Shown: positions 13,021 to 27,200 of the stretch, one piece after another
Position numbering within the stretch: position 1 is the first letter of the stretch
Layout of the letters: every line of letters starts with the position of its first letter
Assembly: GCA_013397455.1 (NCBI GenBank)
Contig: VYZB01000016.1
Coordinates: forward strand, 2,443,179-2,507,178
Origin: Crotophaga sulcirostris
Lineage: Eukaryota > Chordata > Aves > Cuculiformes > Crotophagidae
Length of the DNA stretch: 64,000 nt
Direction: 5' to 3'
Notes under the pieces: model-generated
What the model saw: only the letters and a program-made list of their open reading frames with translations
Database searches by the model: none
What the model was told of the DNA's origin: nothing
Program-made: the position numbers and the translations under genes

Positions 13021-16000
13021 CCATGCCTGACCCCTTTAAAAAAAATATTACATAGAAAGAGCCACAAGGGGTTTTTTTTTGTCACTCTGCTGCAATGCCT
13101 TTTATGTTTCACATGCATTTTACCTTCTTTGAATCCTTGACTAGAATTAAAGTATTTTCCTTGAGAGTCTGGAAGGACTCTAACATTCAGGTTTTCAGAA
13201 AAGCTTCTAGATGTAAAAGATCTCACAAGTTCAACTGGATGATGCTCCTCCAAAATAAAGCACTGTTAGGCTAAAGCAGAAACAGAATAATTTAAGAACT
13301 ATTACCCTAGAGACTCCTTTCACATGCCAGCAAGACAAAGAGACACATAATTCAAAGTAGCTCCACAGCATATTGTGGACATGGTGGCATAAGCATTTAT
13401 AAAAAATAAGAGGGCCTTACACAGACTGCTTTGTTTTGCAACATGACTTTGAGGGCAAATGAGTCCACTATAGAGATATAGAAGGGTGCCAAGCCTGACA
13501 GGGTGCTGACAGAAAAAAATAGGTCTGAGACAACTTTATCCAACCCTTACTTACTCAGGTGTGTACTCTACGCATGTGCTAAAAGGATGGAAATAAAAAG
13601 TATGTTAGTTTTCACTTTTTTTCTCTTGCCTCAAGTTCAGATTTCCTCAGAAAGAGAGGCACTTCATGCATACTAATGCACATGCCGGCATATAGCTATT
13701 TTGAATAGTCAAGTATTAGGGCTCAAGTGTGACATGAGAACAAGCCATTACAACAGTACAGGCACTGTGAAGTGCCTTTTGAATAAAGGCTGATTTAAAA
13801 ATATGCTTGTGCACATTGTGAAAGCAGGACCTTGATGTGTAGGTCAAAGAACAGCACTTAAATGTTGGGACACTTCTCTGAATTAAAACCACCTAGCTTT
13901 TCCCAGGATCCATTGCAGCTCCGTTTTCCCCGTGATAACTTTAATGTTTAAAGTATTTGGGTTGAACCATCTGGGAACATAGAACATACGTGAATGCACA
14001 TAAAAGCAGTCTCTAAAATAAAGGTTACTGCTTTTGCAAGTGTTTTCTGTTTTTTGTCAAATGTGACATGATATTTCCAGGTAAAGAATACTTAGAATTT
14101 ATGTGGAAAGTGAAGGTGAAAAGGAAGGGTGAGCTTAATGGATTGTATATCACCTCCTTGAAAAGTGAAAAGCTTGCTTCAGGTACTCTACTCTCTAAAA
14201 CAGCTTTGGTTTTTCAACAATAAAAATATTGAGGTGGATCATAAGCTGACTAAATATTTATTCCCAGTTAGATTCTTCTTTTTATTTCTTTTCTTATTTT
14301 TATATTTTTAGTTTTACTTCCCCTGTATAAGAACTAAAATAATTCCTCAAGAAAAGAATAAGACGTAATGCACAATATTCCACACATTAACTACCCCTCT
14401 AAACTATTGTTGTGTATGCTGGGCTTGGGGACAAATCATCTGTGCTTTACCATTATTCTTGCAACAGTAATAAAATGTTCACATGATGTTCTGTTCCTGA
14501 GCACACAAAACAATTATTGTCAGTTAGTTATTTTGTTTAAAACATTCCACAATGTACCTTTCAGTTGTAGCTAAAAAGTCAGCCTTTGCTAACACAGGCT
14601 AAGGTACAAGATTATTACTATTTCTAACTTCACTCTTCTTGGAATGGAAAATTTCTATTGCAGATGTGTATAATGGTTAATAAATTTTGACTTTCATAAT
14701 ATCTTTTATATATTTTCTCTAATAACTAGGTCTGTCACCTTTTACTTCACTGACTTACCTTAAACTTAGTAATGCTGATGTGAATGTTCATGAAATAAGG
14801 AAGTATAAGGTGGGAGAAAAGAAGGCAGGAGTTGATGCAAATATTTATAGAAGATTTAAGTTTTATTCTCTCTTTATTTTTTATCCCTTCCCTCACCCCA
14901 ACCAGCAGAGTTGCATTGTTCAATTAATATTGTTCAATCATAAACACAGAAAAATAATGGCAACTACTAAGACATGAGTATTAGTTCCCAACACATGCTA
15001 CTATTTTACTCTTACTCTACAACTTGATTTTTTCTAGGAATTCAGCCAAGATGTGTGGATATTCCTTCTCTTTGATAACTTTTTATGCTGTGAAGTTCCA
15101 GTTAGGAAAATTATTTGGAACATAAATACCTGTGGAAATGTCTGGAAAAGAAACTCTTCAGGCAAAAGGAATATTAAAGTAAGTGATGAGCATAAGATTA
15201 TCAAAGAGTCTTCTTTTGTATAAAAGTGTTGCAGTAACCAAATAAATTGCTAATAATGTTGACTGTTAATAAAGTAGTGTTTATTAATTATCTATCAAGC
15301 CTCTTTAATCAAATGGAAAATGGAACAAGCATAATGATGCAATATATGATGCAACGCCATGCTGCATGCAGGGCTGGCGCTCTGGCTGGAATCAGAACAG
15401 TGTCAGACCTGGAGTCCACAGTGCCTTTAGCATGATAAAGTGCTACTGTTTTGAGGAGTATATTAGAAATAAATAAGAATCGGATATTCTTACTATTTCA
15501 GAAATCTTTTTTAAGACAGCATGAATTGTCCTTTGAAAAATGACCTCTCTCCAGTGTCTGTGCAGAGAGACTGTAGAGAGGTGAACAGTTTAGCCTGGAC
15601 AAAAGGACATTGGGTTTGATAAAATTACCATATCTTAATGTGTGCTTCAAAAGTCTTAAGGTTAATTTGAAGACAATGTATTTATAGACTTCCATGTACA
15701 GTTTAAACTCCATCAGCATTTGGGATGAGATTTTTACATGTGCATAGTTGATCGAGGAAGAAGAGTGTCACGGAAAGTCAACAAGATATGTAAACCTAAA
15801 TTGCTAAAATTGCAGGTTTAAAAAAGTGCAGAGCTTTTTTCATGCAATTCATATGAACTATTTAGAATTATAGACGAAGGGTCTTTTTTTTAAGCGTAAC
15901 AACTTTATTCTGCGATCCAGGGAAGCAAGGAACATTTAGCATTTTTAAGTTAATTCAAATCTAAGTTTCATTTTTGTCGCACTTTAATGAACACTTGTGT

Positions 16001-19000
16001 ATTCTTTTCAGGGTATTTCATTTTATGTGGATGCATTACAATGAATGTAAATATGGTTTGTGATTAGTCAGATGTTTTTCTGATTGTAAAATACAATTGC
16101 TGAAGGGAATTTCAAAGACTCATTAAAATATTTTTTGTCATATCCTTCCACTTCTGATTATATTATTCAAAATAAAGTCACAATGAAAATCTTACATTAA
16201 AACAATTTTCTCTGTTCCTGTAACATTCATATGAACACGTAAATATCTCAATTAATTTTCACCTGTTTTGTTGTTGCCCTATGCATAGGACTTTGGACAA
16301 TAATGCTCTATTTTTAAGAAATGCAGCTATCAGATGTAGAAAGGTACCTTTGTGCTCAGTTTTATTTTTGAAAAAGTGAAATCTATGAGTCAGACCCAAA
16401 TACTTTCAGGATTTGTCTCCTTTTTCCCCACCTGCTAGTAGAATGGCATTAAAAACTGGCTTTTGCCCCCTGACATAGTTTCTATTAAAGCTAGCAGAAA
16501 TAATTCAATTTCACATGTCTTCACTAAGGGTTGTTCTAATTCTTTCACACTAGCTTAGTTCCATTGTGTTGCGACTTCTGGCAAAACAGGAAAATGATCA
16601 AATATAAATTCTCTCTTGCTGCACATAAACTATATGTCATAATTTATTTTATCAGGAAGAAATTCTATTACCTTTGAATTATTTACTTGTTTGTCTTTTA
16701 AGCAAATCATTTATTTTTTAAGCTACAAAATATTTCTACAGATTAATTGAAAATTAATTAACATATAAGAACAGAAAATAAAAGGTTTACCTTGGTGTAA
16801 AAAAAAACCCAAACAAGAAATTGCATGAAGGAAAAATTATCATTGAAAAATATTTTAGAGAAAGCAATCTCAACTCTCTTTTATGAAGATGTTGGAGAAC
16901 AGGCATTTTCCAAAATCTTATGTCTCAGACTTACTATTTCATTATAAATTTCAGATAGTAATATTTCCCTATGTTGAAAAATAGAATTCAGAAAAATTAT
17001 AGTATTTAACAGGATTGCACCTCCCTGTGTAGATTCAGTGACTTTTATAAAAATGTAAAACATGATTATTAGAAGATTTTTTTTTAATGTGAAATATCTA
17101 AACCGACTTTTGAAATAACTGCCTTAATTTAAATAAGACTAGTTTCTATTGTTATGCAACTCAAACATGGATGCAGCAGTTTCAGCCTACAACTTCCCTT
17201 TCCCTCAATACTAAATAAATAAAAAAATAAACCCCAAAAATAAAAAAAAACAACCCCAAAAAACTAACTCTTCTAATTATTTCTTATATTTTTAAGGTAA
17301 AACAGAGTTTGAGATTAGGAAACTTCAGTTATGAGGTACTTCATGTATGTATATTTGCAGCCTGACTCACAATCATAATAAGCAAAGATATTTATGGACA
17401 CAGTATCATACTTGCAAGAAATAAGCAATAGTTCAGTATACATCCAAAAGAACAAAAGCAAGAATTTCCCTGAGGGGCTCAGAGTTCAGGAGAAGAGTGT
17501 TCTTGTAAAATACAGCTATGTTTCAAATTGAAGCATAGAAGTTATGAGTCTTATTATGCGGGTCCTTTTGCCTTTGTTTCCCCTGTTTAATGTGCTTAGT
17601 TGTTCTAAAGGGCAGTGTCAAATGTTACAGATCAGAGGAGGAAGCTATTATTGCTTTAGAAAACTGTCATTAGAAAAATATAGCAAAAAAAGAAGGCTTT
17701 GTGATCTGATTTTGATCGATGGGCGATTTCCCTAGGACATACATTCCTGCACAAGTTTGGAGATAATATTTTTTTTCCTTTTAATATTTAAAACCTTATT
17801 TACTGCATTTATAACTTTTTTGTACCTTTATACTTATTTGTACCTTACACATACAAAAACTGAAAGAAACTGAATTTGAAGATGACAATGGTTTTCACCA
17901 CAAATTATTTCCCCACAAATTATGGAAAGGATCTTTGGAAAATAATATAAATTGTAAGTGTTCATTAACATTCACAAAGGGATCTTAATTTTCCTGATTT
18001 ATTTAAAAATATATATTTAATATTTGCCTATATTCTGTTCCACAGAATTTTTCATTATGTTCTCTGCAAAATTTATTTTCTGAAAGTGAGAAACTAAGTA
18101 GTTAGGCTCCATTTTCATGTATACCTTTGGCAACAGGCTTTTTATAAATTTGCTGTATCATCTGTATAATGTTGCTTTCATGGCGTTATTAACTTCTCAT
18201 GTGTACTGCTAGAAGAGATAAAATGGCCCAGTGGCATATGTTATGTTCTTGCATCTGCCTAATTTTCAACTTGAAACCACACAGCAATGTTTGTGATAAA
18301 CTACACACAACAAGGTCAAAGCAGGTGCCTGCTGGGATGAGTAATCATCTTTATTTCATCATCTCATATCAACAGGTATCATGGAGACAAAGTAATAGCT
18401 TTTATGAGAGGAGCTTCACATGTACCTCTGAAAAGTTATGAGATGCAAGACAGAATCAACTAACAGATAATGACTGTAGATTTGCTATGGAGTGCCCCGC
18501 AGTTCAATTTACATTGCATGCTGAAGGGTACTGTGTAGGAAGGCCAGATTTTTCAAGACAAATAGGCTTGAAAGTACTATCTAATCATTAATGCTCAAAC
18601 TGTGTGTGCTGCTTTTACAGTTTCCTCTCTGTGGAAAAAGGGTGATTTTTTTTTTCTGGTTTTGTTTGCATGCAGTTTTACATCTGCCTTTACTCTCTGT
18701 TTTTTAAACAGTAAATATATGCGTCTCCCAACATATATTTCAACATTTGTGCAGCCCTAATTGTCACATGAAAAGGGAAAGTTTTTTACATCATGTATAC
18801 TGAAAAATATTTTGCCTCTGCATTATCTCTAATACCTAAAGAATGATCATATTAGAGATTAGGATAAGTTGAAAGTCGAATAAGCAGGTATAAGTAATCT
18901 TTCAGAACAATAAGAAAAAAAAGTTGGAAAAAGTTCATAAATACATCTTTGCCTAAAACAGTATGGAGTAAAATCTAAAAAAATAAACGGTGAATATTGT

Positions 19001-19396
19001 TGTAGACAAAATCTAGATATGCAGCTCAAGGGTTCAGCTGTATACAATTTTGTGCTTTGTGAAGCATAACTCTGTGACCTGGGCTCAGCTCTAATGAGCA
19101 AAGCCATTACTGAGTTATGCAAGTGCACATGAATCAAATCCATGCAACAAAATAAAAGTGAAAACAAAAGCAGAAATTATTTTTTAAAATTGCTAATACT
19201 AATTCAAAGAGTTCTGAAAAACATAAAAACGTATGCCACTTGATAGGACTTAGAAGACAGCTATTTCCATACATGGAAATAAAAGATTGGCCCATTCCAA
19301 GGATCAGTGGAGTCGATGTTAAGAGGAAAATGTATTGGGCTGGACAGGGCAATTTGAGAGAGGCAAGGCTGCTGCAATGCGCCCAGGCTCAATGAA
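13021..19396. other. AT-rich non-coding stretch
   Basis: No gene is recognised. An A-rich tract with interspersed CCCC lies at about 17217-17270. A minus-strand frame at 16881-17063 has an acceptor-like ctacacag at one side and an internal gtaagt, but it is too short and AT-rich to call. Other frames look random. Confidence 0.6.
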
Positions 19397-20507
19397 CAGA
19401 ATCGTCATAGAATTGTAAAATGACTTGAGCTGGGAGGGACCCACAAGGATCATCCAGTCCAAATACTATCCCTACACAGGAAAATCCCAACATTCACATC
19501 TTGCGTCTGAGGGCATTGTCCAAATGCTTCTTGAATATTGACAGACTCCGTGCCATGGCTGCTTCCCTGGAAAGCCCGTTCCAGTGCTCCAGTATCCTCT
19601 GAGTGAAGAATCTTTTCCTAATATCCAAACTAAACCTCCCCTGGTACATCTTCCTGCCATTCCCTGGAGTCCTATCATTGCTCACCAGAGGGAAGAGATT
19701 AGTACCTGCTCCTCCTCCTTCCCTTGTGAGGAAACAGTAGACAGCTATGAGATCCCCCCTCAGTCTCTTCTTCTCCAGGCTGGACAGATCAAGTGACTTC
19801 AGTCTCACCTCATATGATTTCTTCTCTAGACCTTTCACAAGCTTTGTGGCCTCCTCTGGACACTCTCTAGTAGTTTTGTGTCCTTTTTGAACTGTGGCAC
19901 CCAAAACTATGCCACCCAAAACTGCACACAGTACTGGAGGTGGGGTCGCACCAGTGCAGCATAGAGCAAGATGATCACCTCCCTCTACCGGCTCATAATG
20001 CTTTGCTTGATGCACCCCAGGGCACGGTTGGCCCTCTTGGCTGCCAGGGCTCACTGTTGGCTCATGTTCAACTTGCTGTTGATCAGAACCCCCAGGTCCC
20101 TCTCCTCAGGGCTGCTCTCCAGCCTCTTGCTCCCCAGTCTGTATGTGTACCCAGGGTTGCTGTGTCCCGGGTGCAGAACCTGGCACTTGACCTTGTTAAA
20201 TTTCATGTGGCTGCAATTGCCCAGCTCTCCAGCCTGCCCAAATCGCTCTGCAGGGTCTCGCTGCCCTCAGAGTGTCAACTGCTCTCCCCAGATTCGTGTC
20301 ATTGGCAAACTTAGTAAACCCTCCAGTCTGATATCCAGGCCATTTATGAAGATATCAATAGCACCAGCCCCAAGGCGGATCGCTGCGGAACTCTGCTAGT
20401 GACTGGTTGCCAGCCTCATGTAACCCCATTCACTGTGACCCCTTGAGCATGACCCATCAGCCGATTGTTCACCCACTGCACTATGCGTTTACCCAACTGT
20501 ATCCTAG
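19397..20507 (-). mobile_element. CR1 LINE fragment, 3' end plus partial RT
   Basis: The copy is 5'-truncated, on the minus strand, and about 1.1 kb long. Its tail (reversed) lies at 19397-19415. A minus-strand frame at 19494-20054 encodes the CR1 C-terminal part, including [34 protein letters not shown] and EHWNGLSREA, and stops at TAG-side sequence as usual. Further 5' the element codes for the CKVLHL-type region in broken frames, and then for the RT motif C region at 20291-20310, which reads F-A-N-D-T-N rather than F-A-D-D-T-K. The catalytic pair is therefore mutated. It belongs to the same subfamily as the copy at 57918-58792. Confidence 0.94.
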
Positions 20508-21260
20508 TGAGGCTGAAAATGTATTGTCTGTAGGCAGATACACACAGAGCAAGTGTATACACGATGTGTGTACATACACACATTTATACATAGCAGCCAC
20601 GCCTCTCTGGCTTAAGAAGACAGAGGTCTGTGTATACACACACGCACATACACAAATATATAAGCACAATGTGTATCCCCCCAGCAGCTGGACTCAGACA
20701 CTCAGTCTGCCCAGTAGCTGCTCCTGGATCCATCTCTTCAGTTGCTGGCACCTGGTCAGAAGAGCCCCTGAGGCTGCATCTCCGCTCCAGCTGATGACAC
20801 TGATCTTCCCACTCACACACATACAATCCCCATTCTCAGGTTTGCCCCCCAGTAGCCAGCCCCTCTGTGCTCTTGCCTGTACACACACACTTGCATGGGT
20901 GGTTCTCAGCCCTAAAGACCCCCAGACTCCATGAAATCTCCAGCAGCTATCCAGGACTCCCCTGGTCCCCCACAACAGACAGATCCTCTGGTGGTCTTGC
21001 TGTGGAAAAGAGTTAGAAAGAAATTGAAAGGAGTGACTGTACTGATCCGTCTTGGGGCATGGATAGATAAGCAACCGACCAGCAAAATGTTTACACACAA
21101 CCAGTTTTTTCTGTCTCTTTGTTGCCTATATTTTCCCACACTTGTTCCTCCTCAAATCACTTAGATCCCTCCTCTAAAGATCCACAAGAAGTCCTGTGCA
21201 ATGCTGAAATGCCCTTCCCCTGCATACCGCAATGATTCCCATATTCCTAGGCACTGAGCC
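20508..21260. repeat. Unclassified GC-richer repeat-like block with CA/TG runs
   Basis: The base composition changes abruptly at the 5' truncation point of the adjacent CR1. The block has CA/TG runs (about 20550-20660, 20810-20825 and 20880-20895), C-rich pyrimidine tracts (ccccccagcagctgg; gacccccagactcc) and overlapping open frames on both strands up to 175 codons. Those frames are compositionally biased and have no recognisable domain. It could be a remnant LTR or another interspersed repeat. I have no firm family assignment, and the right boundary is uncertain, possibly extending to about 21420. Confidence 0.4.
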
Positions 21261-24200
21261 CTACACAGTCCAAAAGGTGCTCTTCCACCACTGACTCATT
21301 TTGATGTGTTTCAAAGTGGACTGAGATTTTTCTGGAACAGCTCTGAGAGTACCTGAGCAGGATATCCCTTCCTCTGAATCTTTAATTTGGGTACCTATTG
21401 GCCTTTGTGCCTCTGTGCTCCTCTGAGTTTGTGGAGATGAGATTTAGATGGACTGACAGTTCCTGTGATGGATTTGGAAAGAGCAGGGTCAGGGTTTGTT
21501 TGGGCCTTCATATCCCAGCTATTGTCTCTCTGTGCTTTTCTGTGGATGTACAGGTGAGCTTTTATCATAAAACTTAGCAAAGTGTAGGTGATGCATCTGC
21601 AGTTGGCAAGTGACTGCCTACTCAACAGTGAATTGTCAAGTATCTGTTGAGCTCGCAGGGAGCGTATTCAAATTTCTATCGTTAGAACATTAGTCCTAGG
21701 TATCTACATGATGTATTAGTAAATAGTTGTTGTGCACTATATAAATTCCATATAGTCCTGCCTAAGAACTTAAGTACAAATCAAAGATGTTCAAAGAAAA
21801 GTTACCAGTGAAGGCAGAACTGCAGATCAGGTTGTATCTGCACACTATGTGGTTCCTAAAGGAGAATATGAAAAGAGAAGGCTTTTCTACCATAGGTACC
21901 TCAAGCTTCTCCAGTCTCCAGGTCTACCTGAAATTATGTTTTTATAGATACCAGACTTTTTCTATCAGGCACATGGTCAAAGAAAAAAATCAACTTTAAC
22001 TTTCAGAGTTTCTTTTGGGTGGGTGATAGGGGTCTCAGTAGTAAGAGAAGACTCCATGCGACATAAGACAATCTTAGACAAGCAACAGCACTCCAAGCTT
22101 TTTCAGTCACCATTGTGTCCTAACATGTTTGTGACTAACATTGAAAGATGCCCGAGGCAAAAAGAGTTTTTATTCTTTCCCAAGGAGAGTGGAATGTGAT
22201 TGCATACTTAAGTTTGAGAAGCATCTGATAAACTATTTTAATGAAAAGAAAAGGTACTAATTGTGAGCTGCAAACAAATATGTTTTGAAAGGCAAGTAGC
22301 AAATTATGAGAAAAACTGCAAAGCAGTTGCAGAACTCACTCTTGGTTTTTTTTTTCACATTTACAGAGACACAGAATAAAACATTCATAAAGATAATATT
22401 GTGTCCTGGTTCCCATGCATCAACTGTTTTTAAGTAGACTGTGTTATTTCAAAATTTGTTTATTTGTAGAAAAATATTCTAGCCTGGTAGAAACAGATTA
22501 CACAGATTTTAAGGGACTATCCTCAAAGTAGGAGCACCAGAAAGGAATATTTTTAAAAAGAGCTCATAAGAATTAACAGAGTTCGTGCAACAAGTAAGAG
22601 AATTTATGCTTATTTTTCCTCTTCTAAAATGTTTTGGAAAACTTGTTACGAAGGATTTAAAATATTATGATTATATGAGAAAAAAATTGTATGCAAACCA
22701 CATCTAGACTAAAAGACTTTAGGGACCTATTTACTATGCTAAATTTCATACTTTTAAAAATGTGATTAACCCTGGATTCCCTCTTATCTCAAGTGAATTC
22801 TATAATGGGCCTCTTTAGCACTACAGCAAGTATTAAGTTTGCTTATTCTTTTCTAAAAGATTGGCCAGGCATAAATTTAGCCAGCCTAGAAAAGAATAAT
22901 GAGCTATTTGGAATGAATCCCTGGAACATTACCTCCATCCTGGGAGACAGAAAGGGAAAATGACAGGTCATGTAAGGTCCCAATTCACCTAAGAGGAAAC
23001 TTGCTTAGTTACAGACACTAGAGGTTTTGGTAGCAAAGCACTGCCTAGATTAGGGTCATAAAATAAGACTCTGGGATAACCTGTAGCTGTGGCAACAGAA
23101 GCCAAATGGGAATTTTTCTGGAAGGCTAGACTGGTCAAGACCAACCATGTTTTTATCACCCTGCCTTGAATCCGAGAAAAACTGGAGCTATTTAGACACA
23201 CACTGCTCTAATTCCAGTAGACTAAATGGCTTCTGGTCTACCTTTTGGACTCATAAAACTGAGCTGAGGGTTGGTGGACCTTAAGCTTTTGACTTTGATA
23301 TGTACAAAGGAGCAAACCCAACAGGCTGGATCTCTTAAAAGTTTTATCAAATACGGTCTGTAAATGACAGAAAATATTTTGTTATTCTCTAACTGGAGTT
23401 TCTAAAGGCTACCCTGCACCCAAGCAGTAGATGCAGTTTATGACTGGTTATGACATCTATCAAATTACAGTTGCAAGTTTCTATTTAAACCCATATCATA
23501 GATCTGTGATATTTTTAAATGACTGTCAGACCCACTCTTTGTAATTAAACTAAGTGGTTTTATGCAGGCAAAGACAGGTAAAATAATCATGATAAACACG
23601 ATATTGTCTTGTGTTGCCTCCCAAGTTACTAGAAATAATTGTACCATAGTTAAAACATTTCAAAGGCATACTATACATATCTAAGAATCTATATTCAATA
23701 ACAAATCCACACACATAATTGCAGAAGAAGGTTATTGGTATCATTTGAAAAGGAGAAAATCCCTCATTTCTCTCCAGCTCTGTTCTTGAACAATTTTGGT
23801 GTCTGTCTTAAATTTTGCCAGACCTCACTTCTTTTTTTGCAAGGATAAACAGACACAAATATACAGTATTTTGTACTTTAATGCTGCAAACATTTTCACT
23901 ATTGTGAGTTCATGAAAAAACAAGGAGTATCTCTATACTTCCCAGATGAAAAAAGCGAATCAAACCTCAGCTGGCTGCAAAAATTGCTGCTGCAGTTTTC
24001 CAGCTGTGGGAAGCTCACTGCAGATTCAGCAAACATGTGTGACATTATGCTTATTCTTCTTTGGTCATGTAATTAAAATACTCAGTTGTTTGTATATTTC
24101 CAGTCCACAATTTATCACAGTTAACAGGGGAAAAGTATCTTAACATTCCAAAATGTATTTAACAATAGCAAAAAATAACATAGTACAAGTATTTGTCTTT

Positions 24201-27200
24201 ACATGCAAAAAAAGGAACATCCCTCTCCACCTGAATAACTTATTCAAGGTTATTTAACATAATACATAGAATTTATCTGTAATAGATAATACTAGGAATC
24301 ACTCTCTTACCTGTAATATTTAAACAAGAATACCAAACAGCAGCTACCTTTCTACTGTCTGCAACAGACAAGCACTCTTTTGTATCTAAAAACAGAGAAT
24401 ATAGATAGCAGAATGAGACAATCTCTTGCAAACTGAAAGTCTGCACACTGAATAATCCTTTCCTCCTTCTTTGTAAAGTAACACAAAAACCTAAAATTTT
24501 TATTTTTTATTATAATAATTGTCCCCTTAATGTCATCCATATGTGGAATATGTGAGTAAGTATGGTAAGTAGAGCATACAAAGTGAACAAGAAATGTGAT
24601 GAAATAAAAAGCATGGTATAATGATTTATGATAAAGTACCTGATAACTAGACAGACAAGCTATTACAGAAGATGCATAAATAGTGGCAAATATAACGTTG
24701 TGTCAAGTTTTAGCTCAGTAACAATAAAGAAATTTTGCCAAAATGTGTACCAACTTTGGGAGTGCAAAAGCTGTGTTTCCAATTCCTCTGTTGCTGTAAA
24801 CATGAATTGTGTTTCATAGATAGCATTTTCTGGGAGACAGTCAGGAGCTGTTTTAATAATTTTTGCTCATAAGAGTTGCTAGATACCTACTCCTTCTGCC
24901 CTGTGATAGGAACCACCTCAGTTTTGCAAATGCAATTTTGCTAGACAGTACCCTAGTAACCCTGGGTATAGAATGACAGCAGCAGTGGTAAAAGGCAGAG
25001 CGGTACAGAAAATATTAACAATCACATGTCCCTCTGATACTGTTTTGATTGATATTTCACAAGTTGCAAGGCCTAATGCACAATGGAGGTAGGTCATGTT
25101 TACCTTTATTACCTCTTGCTGTTTCATAGGCATTTTGCATACAAGACACATGAATACATATAGACTGGATATTACACAGTGCTTTACACCTAGAAGCACC
25201 TTAGAGGAAAAATGATCCTAACAAAAGAAAAAAAAGGCTTAAAAAAGCCCTGTGGTTCACAGTTTTATAATATCACTGCTAATATAGCACATTTGAAAGC
25301 ATGAGCTATAGTTGAAAAATATTGTTCTGAAATCAAGTGAGATTTTCAAGATTCTTGCTGTTTACCTTTCTTTGTTGACTTGCTAATAAACATTTCTCTC
25401 TTTAGATTGCTGTTTGATTGGCAATTTCATGTTCAAGCCCTAGGTTAGCATTGTATTTTGGGAGATGGAATTACGTTAATTTGAACGGTCTCCAAATGAG
25501 AAGAGAAAAACTTCCATGAGAAGAGAATGAAAGGGTTTCTCCCATCCAGATCTTTCAGAAAGACATAACCACTTGCAGATGCTGCTTATCCTCAATACCA
25601 CACAGCAGAAGGGAAAAATGCCTGGCCATAGGCACAGAATCAGGCCAGGTAGGGCACCTGAGCATTCAACCAGTTTTGTAGTTTTGGTTGACTTTTTCTG
25701 TCTTGTTCTGTCTCACCAATTGCTCCATTCTTTTCCTTTCCTCATAGTGTCTTCATACTTTCTCCATTTTACACCTTCTTAAAGCCCTGTTACTCTGTTT
25801 ACTTTCTTTTTCCCTGTGTTTATTGCCTCTGAAGTAAATCACTAAAGAAAAAGGAATGAAAAAAGGTACTAAAATCCTGCTTATTGCCATGCTGCGGTTC
25901 CCTCTGTGTGTCAACACCCACCTCCCTTGCAGTGAATATTGTTCTACGCAGTGAAGTCTGAAGGGAGGAACACCTACTGTTACGTGCTTTGCACACTGCA
26001 TAGCACTGTGGAGGTTTGTTTTAAACTGGCTCTTAAATACTGCTAGAATAAGAATGATTAAAAATAATTATGATTTGCATTAATCAAGCATCTGAAAGCA
26101 AGAGCTACCTCTTCCAGATCCCACTCTTCAAGTTCTGAACCTGAATTTTATTATTTTTTGTTTCCATTTTTTCCTAATTAGAAAAAGCTAGGGTTTTTTA
26201 TGTTCTGTTTGCCAGTTTCTACAGGTAAACATTGACCCATTCCCCAAAAGTAACCAGAAAGAGCTAGCTAACTACTTAAAATAACCTTAAGGCATGTGTC
26301 ATTTGAAGACACTTTTTTCAGCAATTGCACAACCAAATGGCTTTCCAGAGTACATGTCAACTAAGGTTTGTCCTGATCCTGTGATCTTTCAAAAGAATAT
26401 CAGCTTCACTCTAGTCATGGAAACTAAGGTTGACTTCTTTGTAATTTTGTGACAAACTTTGTCTTTTTTGAAGTTGTGAATAACTATACTTGAAAATTCA
26501 GACATAAATGTAGATATGTCTTCCTCATCATGAGTAAAATCTGTCTTTTTGAACACAGTGAATGAAGGCTAGTTCTCAGCAACTGCAGCACATGCCTTCA
26601 TCTAGCTGGGGCTTCAGGAAACACTCAAGACCTCTCCAAGACGCTGCAAACCATGAACTGAAGCAGGAGTTACAAGATTGGTTTGTTTCAGAGAGTTTTT
26701 GTGTAAACTGTAGTTCATATAAAAAGGTACAAGTGCTCATTCTCATTCCAGCTCTGCTGCCAAAAGCCATTATTTTCATGAAGCAACAGAAAGGTAACAC
26801 TGAACACTCCTGAAAATCTCATCCACAAAGTCTTAATTTCTATGACTGTACAGTTGAAAAAACCCAATAAGAGAAATGTAAAAGAAGACAGATGTCTTTT
26901 ACCATCAACCCTCATCAATGAATAACCGCTGTAGTGTCATAGGGAAAACAAAAAATCCAACCAAACAAACAACCCCAAAAAACCCACTACAGTCATTTGG
27001 GGTGTTTGATATACTCTCCTGAAGCTAGTTGAAATTTTATATTTAAATACAGACTATGAACAGAAAATTGGCATTTCAACAAAAAAAATTTTTTTCCAAA
27101 GTATCTTCAAGGAAGGTAAAAAAAAAAACTTCCAAAATAGTAAAAAAACTCAAGATAAGGTTTTGGCAAAATGTCTAGTAAAAAAAAAACCCAGCAAGAC

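Noticed and set aside
16881..17063. Minus-strand frame with ctacacag and internal gtaagt
   Set aside because: It would give only a 90-nt AT-rich exon; this is within chance expectation for this composition.
20407..20934. 175-codon + strand open frame crossing the CR1/GC-rich boundary
   Set aside because: It begins inside antisense CR1 sequence and runs through CA-repeat DNA; the peptide is low-complexity (YTHAHTQIY) with no domain. It is a compositional artefact.
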